From the NCBI RefSeq assembly GCF_004320525.1, contig NZ_SIHX01000001.1:496001-560000 (forward strand): 64,000 nt of DNA, in the 5' to 3' direction. Of the stretch, positions 1-9,469 are shown one piece after another. A model generated the notes under the pieces. That model did not search any database, was not told the DNA's origin, and worked only from the letters and a program-made list of their open reading frames with translations. The stretch comes from Arthrobacter sp. S39 (GTDB lineage Bacteria > Actinomycetota > Actinomycetes > Actinomycetales > Micrococcaceae). Each line of letters begins with the position of its first letter. Position 1 is the stretch's first letter. The position numbers and the translations under genes are program-made.

Positions 1-1005
1 CCCGTGGTGTCCGGCGCTGCGCAGGTGGACCTCACTGCGAAGGAGCTGTCGGAAGCCTCCACGGAGGACAGGCTCCGGATGCAGACCCAGCTGGCGCTGA
101 CGTTCCGCAGCCAGCCGGACGTGGTGAACGTTGAGCTGCGTGCCAACCAGGACCTGGTCCGGGTCGAGGACAACGGTTCGGTGCTGCCGCCTGTCCAGGA
201 CAAAGGCGTCCCCGCACGGCAGATCGCGATCAGCGGCAACGAGCTGGTGCGCTACGAGAACAACCGTATTTCCCCGCTGCCGGACATGCAGCCAGTGTCC
301 GCCCTTGGACCGCGCTACCCGGCTGAATCTCCGGTGTCACAGACCGTGGCGTTCCTTAATGAAAGCCGGACCACGCTCTACAGCATGGTTCCCGGGCAGC
401 CCGCACGGGCGCTCACCACGCGCAGCACACTCACGCATCCGACCTTCAGCCTCCAGGACTGGGTCTGGACTGCCGGTCCGGGAGCTGCCGGTGGCACGGA
501 AATTGTGGCCTACCGGCCCGTGGGCGTGGCGGAAGGCGCGGCGGTTCCCACGGTGACCCTGGCGCCGTCGTGGCTTGCCGGCAGGACGGTGAAGGACCTG
601 AGGGTCTCCCGTGAGGGTGTACGCGTGCTGGTGATCTCCGAGCAGAACGGAAAGACCCGGGTCCAGGTCGCCGGCATCATCCGCGGCGCCGACGGCACAC
701 CCAAGGAACTGACGACGCCGGTCACGCTCGCAACCGGGACCGACCCGGACCAGGGTGTCTGGGTCAGCGACACCGTTGTAGCGGTCATGAAGGGCTCGGC
801 AGCAGCGAATGTGACACCCGAGCTGCTGTCCCTGACCTCCGGGCAGCCGCAGCAGCTGGCACCGTGGCCCGGTCTCGTTGCGCTCAGTGCAGGCAACGGG
901 GCCGAGGAGATCTACGGCCAATCCTCCGACGGCATTTTCCAGCGGCTGGGCAACGGCTGGTCGCCGCAGCTCAAGGGACCGGTCGACCCCTCGTTTCCGG
1001 GCTAG
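1..1005 (+). CDS. lpqB: Lipoprotein LpqB, C-terminal part (5' end outside window)
   Basis: This is the C-terminal portion of the LpqB lipoprotein, which works with the MtrAB two-component system at the actinobacterial envelope. The frame is open from base 1, so the signal peptide, lipobox and first part of the GerMN domain lie to the left. The first 50 residues look like the end of a GerMN domain ([10 protein letters not shown] followed by [11 protein letters not shown]). The remaining 280 residues are a beta-rich, repeat-like stretch as expected for the LpqB propeller domain. The order lpqB-comF-hpf-secA is the standard actinobacterial one, so mtrA and mtrB are expected just upstream. Identity rests on this synteny plus the domain order. 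Confidence 0.85.
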   Translation, partial: PVVSGAAQVDLTAKELSEASTEDRLRMQTQLALTFRSQPDVVNVELRANQDLVRVEDNGSVLPPVQDKGVPARQIAISGNELVRYENNRISPLPDMQPVSALGPRYPAESPVSQTVAFLNESRTTLYSMVPGQPARALTTRSTLTHPTFSLQDWVWTAGPGAAGGTEIVAYRPVGVAEGAAVPTVTLAPSWLAGRTVKDLRVSREGVRVLVISEQNGKTRVQVAGIIRGADGTPKELTTPVTLATGTDPDQGVWVSDTVVAVMKGSAAANVTPELLSLTSGQPQQLAPWPGLVALSAGNGAEEIYGQSSDGIFQRLGNGWSPQLKGPVDPSFPG

Positions 1006-1080
1006 CCCCGGGTGCCGGACTTTTCCACATAGCCGACCCCGGGCCTTCGCCGGCCGTACGCGGGGCGGGAGGATGAGCGG

Positions 1081-2022
1081 GTGACTGCTGCAGCGCCTCC
1101 CCAGGACCATGGCGGCCCCGTTGACCTATTGGCCGGCGACCCCGACCTCCGGCCGGCGCCGCTGCAGCCTGCAAAGCACAGGGGAGTGCATCACCGGCGG
1201 CTCCTGCGTGCGGCCGACCACGTGGCAGCGGCCGCCGCTGAGCTGCTGGCGCTGGCGGTGCCCGTTGACTGCGTCTGCTGCGGCGTGGAGGACCTGGCCC
1301 TCTGCGTATCCTGCGAACGGCGGGTCAGGCAACTGACGCAGCATCCGTTCAGGGCTGAAGCGCAGGCGCCGGCCCTCATGGATGTCGGCGGCGGCGTGAT
1401 ACTTCCCGTTGTCGCGGCAGGGGTCTACCGGGACGAGCTTGCGCAGGCTGTCCTGTCGTTCAAGAGCCACGGCCAGTACCAGCTGAGGCGGGTCCTGGCA
1501 CGGGCACTGGCCCGTGCGGTCCACGCTGCGGTGCCCAACAACCCCGGCATCTGCCTGGTACCCGTCCCCAGCAGCACCGGCGCATTCGTGCGGCGGGGCT
1601 TCAGCCCGGTGCACCTCCTGCTCGGCTCTTCCGCCGCGGGGAGCCTGCTGGCGGGCGCGCCGGTGCTTGATGTGCTGCGGAAGTCGCATCGGCGGCAAGG
1701 AGCGGGCGGCCTCCCCGGCGGTCAGAAGGGCCTCGGACGCGGTGCCCGTGCCAGCCGGGTCCGGGGGTCGATGCGGGTTCCGCTGCGGAAGCTCGACGGC
1801 GTGGCCGGCCGCCGGTGCGTCATCGTCGACGACGTCCTGACCACCGGTGCGACGCTCGCCGAAGCGGCCCGTGCACTGCACGAAAGCGGGGCCGTAGTGG
1901 CCGGTGCGGTGGTGCTCGCCGTGACACGCCCGCCCGATTCAGCTGGCGGCGGAACCGTATCCGCGGAAGCTGGCGGAAAGGGGCCTGACTTAGAAAAAAA
2001 TAAACCAAGAAAGGATGAATAA
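1081..2022 (+). CDS. comF: ComF-family phosphoribosyltransferase-like protein
   Basis: The protein has the ComF layout: a Cys-rich N-terminal motif (C64, C66, C67, C75, C78), then a type I phosphoribosyltransferase fold with the PRPP loop CVIVDDVLTTGAT near residues 246-258. ComF proteins are linked to DNA uptake in competent bacteria, but their role in actinobacteria is unproven. At 313 aa it is longer than the usual 230-250 aa, with a proline-rich N-terminus and a charged tail ending KNKPRKDE. The annotated start is GTG 1081. A GTG at 1186, preceded by AGGGGA, would shorten it to a more typical length, so the start is uncertain. It lies between lpqB and hpf. Confidence 0.82.
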   Translation: MTAAAPPQDHGGPVDLLAGDPDLRPAPLQPAKHRGVHHRRLLRAADHVAAAAAELLALAVPVDCVCCGVEDLALCVSCERRVRQLTQHPFRAEAQAPALMDVGGGVILPVVAAGVYRDELAQAVLSFKSHGQYQLRRVLARALARAVHAAVPNNPGICLVPVPSSTGAFVRRGFSPVHLLLGSSAAGSLLAGAPVLDVLRKSHRRQGAGGLPGGQKGLGRGARASRVRGSMRVPLRKLDGVAGRRCVIVDDVLTTGATLAEAARALHESGAVVAGAVVLAVTRPPDSAGGGTVSAEAGGKGPDLEKNKPRKDE

Positions 2023-2165
2023 CGTGTGGCGATGAACTAACGTCGGTTGTGGGTACCAAGAACAGATGTACCTGTCGATAGCGGCTCGGAAAGGGGCTCG
2101 ACTGTCAAGCAGATCGGCCCTAGGAAGTGCCGCCGTCGTGTCACCGAAGTCATTTGGAGGGCACC

Positions 2166-2891
2166 ATGGAGTTTATGATCAGCGGACGAAATCTGACGGT
2201 CTCTGACCGGTTCCGCGAATATGCCGGTGAGAAGATCTCGAAGATCGAATCACTTGGCGACAAGGTCCAGCGGGTGGACGCGAAGGTCTCGAAGGAAACC
2301 AACGCCCGCCAGGCCGGCGACCAGCTCACCGTTGAAGTGACTGTCCTGGGACGAGGGCCCGTGATCCGCGCTGAAGCCAGCGCCGCAGACAAATTCGCTG
2401 CATTCGATCTTGCCTATAACAAGCTGCTTGAACGGCTTCGCCGTGCGAAAGACCGCAAGAAGGTCCATCACGGCCGCCACACGCCCAAGGCGGTCCGCGA
2501 AGCCACCGCGTCACTGGAGCCCGCAAGTGCCCATGAGCCCATTTACGTCGAGGCAAGCCACCGTAGCGAACCCGTGGCCGTGGCACCGGAAAAATCACCG
2601 TACGACGTTGACAACGACATTCCGGCCGGGGACTCACCCGTGCTGATCAGGCGCAAGGTCTTCCCTGCAGCATCTCTCTCCCTTGACGACGCCGTGGACA
2701 ACATGGAGTTGGTGGGCCACGATTTCTACCTGTTCGTGGACAAGGCAACCAACACGCCGTCTGTCGTGTACCGCCGCCGTGGCTGGACCTATGGCGTCAT
2801 CACCCTGGACCATGAGTGCGAACCCGGGGAAACAGTTGTTGAAGAAAAGATCCTCGCCTACCGCTCCGACGATGAGGCTGCCAGGGTCTAG
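2166..2891 (+). CDS. hpf: Ribosome hibernation promoting factor, long form
   Basis: The 241-aa protein matches long-form HPF. It has an N-terminal S30AE domain (about residues 1-105, starting MEFMISGRNLTVSDRFREY), a basic linker, and a C-terminal dimerisation domain (about residues 175-238). Long HPF pairs 70S ribosomes into inactive 100S dimers in stationary phase. The start at ATG 2166 is chosen because TTGGAGG lies directly upstream at 2154-2160; the longer reading from 2127 has no such site and adds residues foreign to the family. The 143-nt gap after comF suggests its own promoter, though no clear -35/-10 pair was recognised. Confidence 0.93.
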   Translation: MEFMISGRNLTVSDRFREYAGEKISKIESLGDKVQRVDAKVSKETNARQAGDQLTVEVTVLGRGPVIRAEASAADKFAAFDLAYNKLLERLRRAKDRKKVHHGRHTPKAVREATASLEPASAHEPIYVEASHRSEPVAVAPEKSPYDVDNDIPAGDSPVLIRRKVFPAASLSLDDAVDNMELVGHDFYLFVDKATNTPSVVYRRRGWTYGVITLDHECEPGETVVEEKILAYRSDDEAARV

Positions 2892-2923
2892 GGTGGTGAA
2901 AACCATCCATCGAAAGGACTGAT

Positions 2924-4192
2924 GTGGCGGCGACGCTGAGCCTTCAACAGGCGCGGCGGATCGCACTGGCAGCCCAAGGCCTGGACAAAGGACGGCCCTC
3001 CGGCCCCGTGACTTCACGGACGGTGGGCCGTACCTTTGCCCGGCTGCAGCTGGTCCAGATCGATTCCGTCAATGTGGTCTCGCGGAGCCATTACCTTCCG
3101 TTCTTCTCGCGCCTGGGCAACTACGACCGCAACATTCTGAAGCGCATGTCCGGCACCCACCCGCGGCGCATGATGGAGTACTGGGCCCATGAAGCCAGCT
3201 ACATCCGGCCGGAGCATTTCCATGACCTGGTGCAGTGGCAAAAGCGTAAATGGGTCGGGGCCGCCGCCATGGATCCGGAGCTGCGCGAATCAGTGGCCGG
3301 AAAGATCCTCGACGTCCTTGCCCGCGGACGGGCCATGACCGCCGCCGAACTGACGGTGGAAATAGGGCACGTGGAAGACCGCCGGGACGACAACTGGGGA
3401 TGGAACTGGAACGCGGTCAAAAGAGTACTGGAGCACCTGTTCGAAGCTGGACTCATTTCCGCAGCGTCGCGCACCGAGCAGTTCGAGCGCAGGTATACGC
3501 TGACCCCTCGGGTCCTGCCGGACCGGCTGGACCCGGCAGGGCATCCGCGGGACCCCGCCGAATCCATGCACCGGCTGATCGATGCTGCGGCGCAGGCCCA
3601 CGGTATCGGCACCGTGCGGTGTTTCGCCGACTATTTCCGTGTGCCCATCAAGCCCGCAGCAGCCGCAGTGGACCACCTCGTGGCCACCGGCAGGCTGGAG
3701 CCCGTGACCGTGGCCGGCTGGGACCGCGTGGTCTTCCGCCACGCTGACGCCAGGATGCCCCGCAGGGCGGTGGGGCGGGCCCTGCTGAGTCCCTTCGATT
3801 CATTGGTCTTCGAGCGGCGCAGGCTTGAGGAACTATTTGGGTTCCACTACCGGATTGAGATTTACACGCCTGAGCACAGGCGGCGCTTCGGCTACTACGT
3901 CCTGCCGTTCCTCCTGGGCGAGGCCATCGTGGCGCGGGTGGACCTCAAAGCGGACCGCGCCGCCGGAAAGCTGCTGGTCCGGTCCGCCTATGGCGAGCCG
4001 GGCGCTCCGCCGCGGACCGCCGTCGAACTTGCAGCAGAGCTTGAACTGATGGCTGAATGGCTGGGCCTGGGGGACGTTGTGGTGAGCCCGGTGGGAGAAC
4101 TGGCCGGGGACCTCGCAGCGGCGGTCGGAGCGGGCGGAAGTGCTATCCGCTCTCAGGGAACACCGGCATCGTGGCCTGTGTCTCTCCCGTAG
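2924..4192 (+). CDS. YcaQ/AlkX-type winged-helix DNA glycosylase family protein
   Basis: This 422-aa protein belongs to the winged-helix YcaQ family (HTH_42), whose characterised members unhook DNA interstrand crosslinks. The N-terminus shows the family signature [19 protein letters not shown]. Residues Q45-I46-D47 fit the catalytic Q-x-D motif of the YcaQ subgroup. A second basic winged-helix segment lies around residues 225-300. The GTG start at 2924 follows CGAAAGGACTGAT, a usable ribosome site. It sits between hpf and secA, and its 3' end comes 46 nt before the secA start. Repair activity is inferred from the family. Confidence 0.8.
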   Translation: MAATLSLQQARRIALAAQGLDKGRPSGPVTSRTVGRTFARLQLVQIDSVNVVSRSHYLPFFSRLGNYDRNILKRMSGTHPRRMMEYWAHEASYIRPEHFHDLVQWQKRKWVGAAAMDPELRESVAGKILDVLARGRAMTAAELTVEIGHVEDRRDDNWGWNWNAVKRVLEHLFEAGLISAASRTEQFERRYTLTPRVLPDRLDPAGHPRDPAESMHRLIDAAAQAHGIGTVRCFADYFRVPIKPAAAAVDHLVATGRLEPVTVAGWDRVVFRHADARMPRRAVGRALLSPFDSLVFERRRLEELFGFHYRIEIYTPEHRRRFGYYVLPFLLGEAIVARVDLKADRAAGKLLVRSAYGEPGAPPRTAVELAAELELMAEWLGLGDVVVSPVGELAGDLAAAVGAGGSAIRSQGTPASWPVSLP

Positions 4193-4238
4193 ACTAAAAA
4201 CGCCAGAATTCGGCGGCAGAGACTGGGAGCATCTTCAC

Positions 4239-6977
4239 GTGGCATCACTTATTGAAAAACTTCTCCGTACGGGTGACAAAAAAACCCTGCGGCAACTGCG
4301 GAACTATGCCGACTCCATCAATGCCCTCGAAGACTCGTTCAAGACGTTCACGGATGCCGAACTCCGGGAAGAAACCGACCGTCTCCGGGCACGCCACCAG
4401 GACGGCGAGAAGCTGGACGACCTGCTGCCCGAAGCTTTCGCCGCCGTGCGGGAGGCCTCATCACGCACCCTGGGCATGCGCCACTTCGATGTCCAGATGA
4501 TGGGCGGCGCCGCCCTTCACCTGGGCAACATCGCCGAAATGAAGACCGGTGAAGGAAAGACCCTGGTGGCCACTGCTCCGGCTTACCTCAACGCCCTCGC
4601 CGGAAACGGCGTCCACGTCATTACCGTGAACGACTACCTGGCCGAATACCAGTCGGACCTGATGGGCCGCGTCTACCGCTTCCTTGGCCTGACCAGCGGC
4701 TGCATCCTGTCCAACCAGGACCCGTCGGTCCGCCGGGAGCAGTACGCCGCCGACATCACGTACGGCACCAACAACGAATTCGGCTTTGATTACCTCCGCG
4801 ACAACATGGCGTGGGACAGTTCAGAGCTTGTCCAGCGTGGCCACCACTTCGCGATCGTGGATGAGGTTGACTCCATCCTGATTGACGAGGCACGCACCCC
4901 GCTGATCATTTCAGGGCCGGCGCAGGGCGATACGAACCGCTGGTACAGCGAATTCGCCAAGGTTGTTCTTCGCCTCCAGCCCGAGCACGACTACGAGGTC
5001 GACGAGAAGAAGCGCACCGTCGGTGTCCTGGAAAGCGGTATCGAGAAGGTCGAGGACTACCTCGGCATCCAGAACCTTTACGAGTCCGCCAACACGCCGC
5101 TCATCGGCTTCCTGAACAATGCCATCAAGGCCAAGGAACTGTTCAAGCGCGACAAGGACTACGTCATCCTGGACGGCGAAGTCCTCATCGTTGACGAACA
5201 TACCGGCCGTATCCTTGCCGGCCGGCGCTACAACGAAGGCATGCACCAGGCGATCGAGGCCAAGGAAGGCGTCGAGATCAAGGCTGAAAACCAGACCCTG
5301 GCCACGGTGACGCTCCAGAACTACTTCCGTATGTATGGCAAGCTCGCGGGCATGACAGGCACGGCCGAGACGGAGGCCGCCGAGTTCATGGGCACCTACA
5401 AACTCGGCGTTGTCGCCATTCCCACCAACCGGGACATGCAGCGCATCGACCAGTCCGACCTCGTGTACAAGAACGAAGCCGTCAAGTTCGACGCCGTGGT
5501 GACAGACATTGCCGAACGCCACGAAAAGGGCCAGCCGGTCCTGGTGGGCACCACCAGCGTCGAGAAGAGTGAATACCTCTCCCGGCTGCTGGCCAAGGAG
5601 GGCATCAGGCACGAAGTCCTGAACGCCAAGAACCATGCCCGTGAGGCAGCCATCGTCGCCCAGGCCGGCCGGAAGGGTGCCGTCACTGTGGCGACGAACA
5701 TGGCCGGCCGCGGAACTGACATTATGCTCGGCGGCAACGCGGAATTCACCGCCGTCGCTGAGCTCGCCAGGCAGGGACTGGATCCTGAGGAGAATTCCGA
5801 GGAGTACGAGGCCGCGTGGCCCGCTGCCTTCGAGGCAGCCAAGCAGTCGGTCAAGGACGAACACGAGGAAGTACTGAGCCTTGGCGGGCTTTATGTCCTT
5901 GGAACCGAACGGCACGAGTCCCGCCGCATTGACAACCAGCTCAGGGGCCGTTCCGGCCGCCAGGGCGATCCGGGTGAATCGCGGTTCTACCTCTCCCTGA
6001 CCGATGACCTGATGCGGCTCTTCAACTCAGGGGCGGCCGAACGCCTGATGAACAGTTCGGTGCCGGACGACGTTGCACTGGAATCCAAGCTCGTGTCCCG
6101 CGCCATTGCTTCCGCCCAGGGGCAGGTTGAGGGCCGCAACGCTGAACAGCGCAAGAACGTCCTCAAGTACGACGACGTCCTGAACCGCCAGCGCGAAGCC
6201 ATTTACGGCGACCGGCGGCGAATCCTCGAGGGTGACGACCTGCACGAAAAAGTGCAGTTCTTTGTCGAGGACACCATCACGGCGCTCATCGACGCCGCAA
6301 CCGCGGAAGGTAACGGCGACGACTGGGACTACAACCAGCTGTGGACCAACCTGAAAACCCTGTACCCGGTCAGCGTTACCGCCGATGAAATCATTGATGA
6401 GGCGGGCGGCAAATCCCGGCTCACCGTCGAATTCCTGAAGGAAGAGCTACTTTCCGACGCCAGGCTGGTCTACCAGGCACGTGAAGAGGCCATCGGCTCT
6501 GACAGTATGAGGGAACTGGAACGACGTGTTGTGCTGTCAGTTATCGGGCGCAAATGGCAGGAACACCTTTATGAGATGGACTACCTGAAGGAAGGCATCG
6601 GCCTGCGCGCCATGGCCCAGCGTGACCCGCTCGTGGAATACCAGCGCGAGGGTTTCACCATGTTCCAGAGCATGATGGAAGCCATCCGGGAGGAAAGCGT
6701 AGGCTTCCTGTTCAACCTTGAGGTCGAGGTGACCCCGGCCCAGGATGTTGTGGTGGCCGATGCCGCCGGCGGACACACCGAGCACGTTGAACCACAGATC
6801 CACGCGGCCGGCCTGGAGGCGCCCGAGAAGCCTGCGCAGCTTCAGTACACGGCACCGGGCGAAGACGGCGCCAGCCAGACGCGTGTGGAAAGCCGGTCTT
6901 CCGCGCGTTCGGGCAACCCCGCCAAGGCGGCAGCGCAGGACGGCCCCAAGAAGCCTGCCAAGAAGAAACGCCGCTGA
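4239..6977 (+). CDS. secA: Preprotein translocase ATPase SecA
   Basis: SecA is the motor that pushes unfolded preproteins through SecYEG. The protein shows Walker A MKTGEGKT (about residue 104), the DEAD-like [14 protein letters not shown] (about 206), the DEAD-motor motif [14 protein letters not shown] and [20 protein letters not shown] of the second motor domain. The C-terminus is lysine-rich (KKPAKKKRR) and lacks the Cys zinc motif found in E. coli SecA. The start GTG 4239 gives 912 aa and has GGGAG nine bases upstream; the longer open frame from 4140 runs through the end of the preceding gene. By length and position this is the housekeeping SecA1 rather than the accessory SecA2. Confidence 0.97.
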   Translation: MASLIEKLLRTGDKKTLRQLRNYADSINALEDSFKTFTDAELREETDRLRARHQDGEKLDDLLPEAFAAVREASSRTLGMRHFDVQMMGGAALHLGNIAEMKTGEGKTLVATAPAYLNALAGNGVHVITVNDYLAEYQSDLMGRVYRFLGLTSGCILSNQDPSVRREQYAADITYGTNNEFGFDYLRDNMAWDSSELVQRGHHFAIVDEVDSILIDEARTPLIISGPAQGDTNRWYSEFAKVVLRLQPEHDYEVDEKKRTVGVLESGIEKVEDYLGIQNLYESANTPLIGFLNNAIKAKELFKRDKDYVILDGEVLIVDEHTGRILAGRRYNEGMHQAIEAKEGVEIKAENQTLATVTLQNYFRMYGKLAGMTGTAETEAAEFMGTYKLGVVAIPTNRDMQRIDQSDLVYKNEAVKFDAVVTDIAERHEKGQPVLVGTTSVEKSEYLSRLLAKEGIRHEVLNAKNHAREAAIVAQAGRKGAVTVATNMAGRGTDIMLGGNAEFTAVAELARQGLDPEENSEEYEAAWPAAFEAAKQSVKDEHEEVLSLGGLYVLGTERHESRRIDNQLRGRSGRQGDPGESRFYLSLTDDLMRLFNSGAAERLMNSSVPDDVALESKLVSRAIASAQGQVEGRNAEQRKNVLKYDDVLNRQREAIYGDRRRILEGDDLHEKVQFFVEDTITALIDAATAEGNGDDWDYNQLWTNLKTLYPVSVTADEIIDEAGGKSRLTVEFLKEELLSDARLVYQAREEAIGSDSMRELERRVVLSVIGRKWQEHLYEMDYLKEGIGLRAMAQRDPLVEYQREGFTMFQSMMEAIREESVGFLFNLEVEVTPAQDVVVADAAGGHTEHVEPQIHAAGLEAPEKPAQLQYTAPGEDGASQTRVESRSSARSGNPAKAAAQDGPKKPAKKKRR

Positions 6978-7000
6978 TACCAGGTACATGAACCACAAGG

Positions 7001-7032
7001 AAAGGGCCCGGAACCTAGGTTCCGGGCCCTTT
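7001..7032. terminator. Bidirectional terminator between secA and the Rv3235-type gene
   Basis: A perfect 32-bp palindrome starting AAAGGGCCCGGAACC has A/T tracts at both ends, so it can act as an intrinsic terminator from either side. It lies 23 nt after the secA stop and 22 nt before the stop of the converging gene. Confidence 0.85.
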
Positions 7033-7054
7033 CTGTGACCGGCTGGACGGGGGA

Positions 7055-7519
7055 TCAGCCGACCACGAGCTCCGTAACGCGCCACACCTCCTTGCTTCGT
7101 TCCAACCGGACTGCCACGGCCCTTGCGCGCACGTCATCAACCACGACGGCACTGGCCTCATAGACACCGGGAGCGACCTCGCACAGCCGGACCGACCGCA
7201 CTACGGAGTTCTTGTGCAGACGTGCCAGCGACGGTGACGACGAGCGGGCAAGTTCACGCCGGATCAACGACGCGCGGTGCTGCAGCGTTGCCAGGCAGCG
7301 GGGATCCAGCCGCCGGGCAAGCTGATGGACCGGCCGGATGCCTGCCAGGACTTCCATCGCGGCCTGGACTGTGGCTCGGGTGATGGCGATGACCTCGGTC
7401 TTCTCGTCGACGGCCCGGAGTGGACGGGCAGTAGGCCCCACCCCATCCAGAGCCTGCCGTCCGGCTGCAGGCCGGTTCGGAATGGGCGCTGCGGGGCGGA
7501 TAGGTGTAAAGGCACTCAT
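7055..7519 (-). CDS. Rv3235-family protein
   Basis: This 154-aa protein resembles the actinobacterial Rv3235 family of unknown function, found near secA in many genomes. A proline/arginine-rich N-terminus of about 35 residues precedes a compact alpha/beta domain ending in beta strands (VYEASAVVVDDVRARAVAVRL). No signal peptide or membrane segment is visible. AAGGGGGAAACC stands just upstream of ATG 7519. It follows the LysM gene by 42 nt on the same strand, so the two probably form an operon. Confidence 0.75.
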   Translation of the reverse strand: MSAFTPIRPAAPIPNRPAAGRQALDGVGPTARPLRAVDEKTEVIAITRATVQAAMEVLAGIRPVHQLARRLDPRCLATLQHRASLIRRELARSSSPSLARLHKNSVVRSVRLCEVAPGVYEASAVVVDDVRARAVAVRLERSKEVWRVTELVVG

Positions 7520-7561
7520 GGTTTCCCCCTTGGTAGTTAATGCTGTCCGTCGATCTGTCGG

Positions 7562-8350
7562 CTAGGCCCCGGCGGGTGGTTTCAGGATTTGGCCCGGGAG
7601 CAGGACGTCCGGGTTTTCGCCAATTTCGGCCTTGTTGGCCTGGTACCAGCGGGGCCAGTGCAGTGCCACCTCGACATCCGAGGCTGCGGGCCCCAGTTCC
7701 CGGGCCGCAATGTCCCAGAGGGTGTCGCCGGCAAGCACCGTGACCTCAGTCCGCGATGATGGTGGCGCTTGCCCTGCCCGTAAGGGCCTGGCAACAGTGA
7801 GGCCAGGATCAGGCACCGGGGCAGTGGGTCGCCAGTCCGGTTGAAGCTCCGACGCGGAGCCCTGTTCCTCCGGCGCCGAACTAGCCGCGGCCACAAACGC
7901 CATGGCGGCGCTGCCGCCCGTGGGCTCCCAGGCAGCCGGAGCCGCGGCACCCTGCGTAGGCAGCCAAACCGGACCGGAGGGCGTTTCAGCATGGGCCAGC
8001 GGAGCGGAAACAAGCTGGACGGAAAGCACCGCCAGCGCCAGCCGGCGCATAAATGCCGGACACAATTTACCCGCCGTGGCGGCCGCGCGTTTCCGTCCGG
8101 TTCGTTCCAGGACTGCCGCTGTAAAGGCCGACAGTATGGAAAGCACCCACCACGCGGCGATTGCCAATCCCGCTGCAGTTGCGGCCGTGCCCAAAAGCTG
8201 GTCGAAATCCAGTGCCCTCCGGCCTGCGCCGCTGAGGATCCAGCGATCCGCGAATGGCAGGCCCGAGATCCACAGGAGGCCGCCCAACAACAGGATGGCT
8301 GCGGCCATCGCGGCGTCGGACCTAACGCTGTGCTTCCCATGCGCTGTCAT
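7562..8350 (-). CDS. Membrane protein with C-terminal LysM domain
   Basis: The 262-aa product has three hydrophobic segments in its first 125 residues. An Ala/Pro-rich stretch and a C-terminal LysM-like domain follow (VTVLAGDTLWDIAAREL then LLPGQILKPP, about residues 202-258). LysM domains bind peptidoglycan, so this is likely a membrane-anchored wall-binding protein; no catalytic domain is present. ATG 8350 is preferred because GGAG lies six bases upstream. The first in-frame ATG at 8362 would abut the GTTTGATG repeats and leave no room for a ribosome site. The repeats at 8366-8410 suggest control by the small HTH protein encoded at 9102-9317. Confidence 0.78.
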   Translation of the reverse strand: MTAHGKHSVRSDAAMAAAILLLGGLLWISGLPFADRWILSGAGRRALDFDQLLGTAATAAGLAIAAWWVLSILSAFTAAVLERTGRKRAAATAGKLCPAFMRRLALAVLSVQLVSAPLAHAETPSGPVWLPTQGAAAPAAWEPTGGSAAMAFVAAASSAPEEQGSASELQPDWRPTAPVPDPGLTVARPLRAGQAPPSSRTEVTVLAGDTLWDIAARELGPAASDVEVALHWPRWYQANKAEIGENPDVLLPGQILKPPAGA

Positions 8351-8365
8351 TGCCATCTCCATCGC

Positions 8366-8410
8366 GTTTGATGTTGTTTGATGCAGTTTGATGCAAGTAA
8401 AATCAGTTTG
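8366..8410. promoter_or_regulatory. Phased direct repeats upstream of the LysM gene
   Basis: GTTTGATG occurs at 8366, 8376 and 8386, exactly 10 bp apart, and a partial copy GTTTG falls in the same phase at 8406. One repeat per helical turn in the same orientation is the pattern expected for head-to-tail binding by a BldC/excisionase-type protein. The array ends 16 nt before ATG 8350. Confidence 0.55.
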
Positions 8411-8460
8411 CCCTACCTGATCGAATTTTGTCCAGACGTTGGAGGGAAGTTGGTTGTGAA

Positions 8461-8489
8461 TTGACGGTGAGGAACGCGCGTCCTACGCT
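8461..8489 (+). promoter_or_regulatory. Sigma-A-type promoter for the 8496 gene (leaderless)
   Basis: TTGACG at 8461-8466 and TACGCT at 8484-8489 are separated by exactly 17 bp. The ATG at 8496 begins seven bases after the -10 hexamer, where transcription should start, so the mRNA is probably leaderless. No Shine-Dalgarno sequence precedes the ATG. Confidence 0.65.
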
Positions 8490-8495
8490 GGCCGA

Positions 8496-9068
8496 ATGCG
8501 TTGGGATGCCCTGTTTAGTGACATGGAGGCACAGTTTGCCGAAGGCGGCAGGCTGTCGATGGAAGCCGAGATTTCGGAACGTGCAAGAGTGGACGCGGCC
8601 GGACTAAGCCTGGCCGACCGGCTGCGGGGTTCCTTGGGAACGCACGTGAAAGTACGCCTCGTGTCCGGTGCGGTTTTTGAAGGGACCCTCGTGTATGCGG
8701 GGGTCGACGCCTTTGTCCTGAACGACAAACGCCATCAGGTATTGGTTCCGCACCTTGCCGTTGAGAGTTATGCGGGACTGGGGCGGTTTTCCGTCAGCGA
8801 GCCATCTGCTGTGCGGAGGAGTATCGGGCTGTCGAATGCCCTTCGTGGACTGGCCCGGGACCGGTCGGAGCTGACGGTTCTGTTGAGAAGCGGGAGTGCG
8901 CAGGACTCCGGCATGGCCGGTGTCATCGACAAGGTCGGCCGCGACTACCTTGACCTGGCTGCCCTCAGGCCCGGGGAAGCCCGCCGCGCCCCGCATGTCG
9001 GCCACGTCTGTACGGTTCCATTTTCCGCACTTGCCGCCATCAGGTCAGTATTCACCGGAGACTTATAG
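8496..9068 (+). CDS. Conserved small protein with possible tandem Sm-like folds
   Basis: I do not recognise this 190-aa protein as a named family. An N-terminal helical segment (residues 1-45) is followed by HVKVRLVSGAVFEGTLVYAG, which fits the Sm1 pattern of LSm/Hfq-like barrels (alternating hydrophobics, then G-x4-G-x-L). A second, weaker copy starts at RSELTVLLRSG and continues through GMAGVIDKVGRDYLDL. Both halves end in a strand with aromatic or proline residues (VPHLAVESY and VPFSALAAI). No signal peptide or transmembrane segment is seen. The fold is an inference from sequence pattern only. The start is fixed by the promoter placement at 8461-8489. Confidence 0.65.
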   Translation: MRWDALFSDMEAQFAEGGRLSMEAEISERARVDAAGLSLADRLRGSLGTHVKVRLVSGAVFEGTLVYAGVDAFVLNDKRHQVLVPHLAVESYAGLGRFSVSEPSAVRRSIGLSNALRGLARDRSELTVLLRSGSAQDSGMAGVIDKVGRDYLDLAALRPGEARRAPHVGHVCTVPFSALAAIRSVFTGDL

Positions 9069-9101
9069 CCGCTTGAGGCCGTACGGCGGTCAGGGCCCCG
9101 C

Positions 9102-9317
9102 TCAGACGGACTTTGACCTGGATTCCTGGATTATCCGGCTCGCCTCGGCGTAGCGCTCTTCGATGTACTGCTCCAGCATTTTCTCTTCAACGCGCCACTG
9201 GCCGCGGCCGCCGACCTGGATGGCCTTGAGTTCTCCGCTGCGGACCAGTGCGTACGCCGCCGGCGAGTTGATCTGCAGCTGCTCTGCGACGTCTGCGAGG
9301 GTGAGGAATCGGGGCAT
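9102..9317 (-). CDS. Small helix-turn-helix regulator (MerR/BldC/excisionase-like)
   Basis: The 71-aa protein is almost entirely a winged helix-turn-helix of the MerR-like/excisionase group. MPRFLTLADVAEQLQI forms the first helices, AAYALVRSGEL the recognition helix, and VGGRGQWRVEEKMLEQYI the wing and last helix. BldC and phage Xis have the same size and bind direct repeats head-to-tail. ATG 9317 is preferred over the ATG at 9362 because relatives begin MPRFLT and the upstream extension would run through the GTTTGATG repeats. The gene diverges from the SAF/CpaE pair, and its upstream repeats resemble those of the LysM gene, which suggests autoregulation. Confidence 0.82.
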   Translation of the reverse strand: MPRFLTLADVAEQLQINSPAAYALVRSGELKAIQVGGRGQWRVEEKMLEQYIEERYAEASRIIQESRSKSV

Positions 9318-9343
9318 GCTCCTATTTTGCCACTTCAGGGACC

Positions 9344-9381
9344 ATTTGATGCGTTTATCCACAGTTTGATGCTGTTTGTCT
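9344..9381. promoter_or_regulatory. Phased direct repeats upstream of the HTH gene
   Basis: ATTTGATG at 9344, GTTTGATG at 9364 and the partial GTTTGTCT at 9374 lie in 10-bp phase and in the same orientation as the set at 8366-8410. They are 27-64 nt upstream of the HTH start and also within the divergent region before the SAF gene at 9470. Confidence 0.5.
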
Positions 9382-9469
9382 TTTTGACTTCCCGTTCAGG
9401 CTTCCATGACGTAACAATGAGGGTGTCCGGCCGCCTGAGGCCCGGTGCGGAGCGAGGGGGAGACTGCGC

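Noticed and set aside
4911..5915. 334-aa minus-strand open frame within secA
   Set aside because: Shadow of secA with no recognisable domain.
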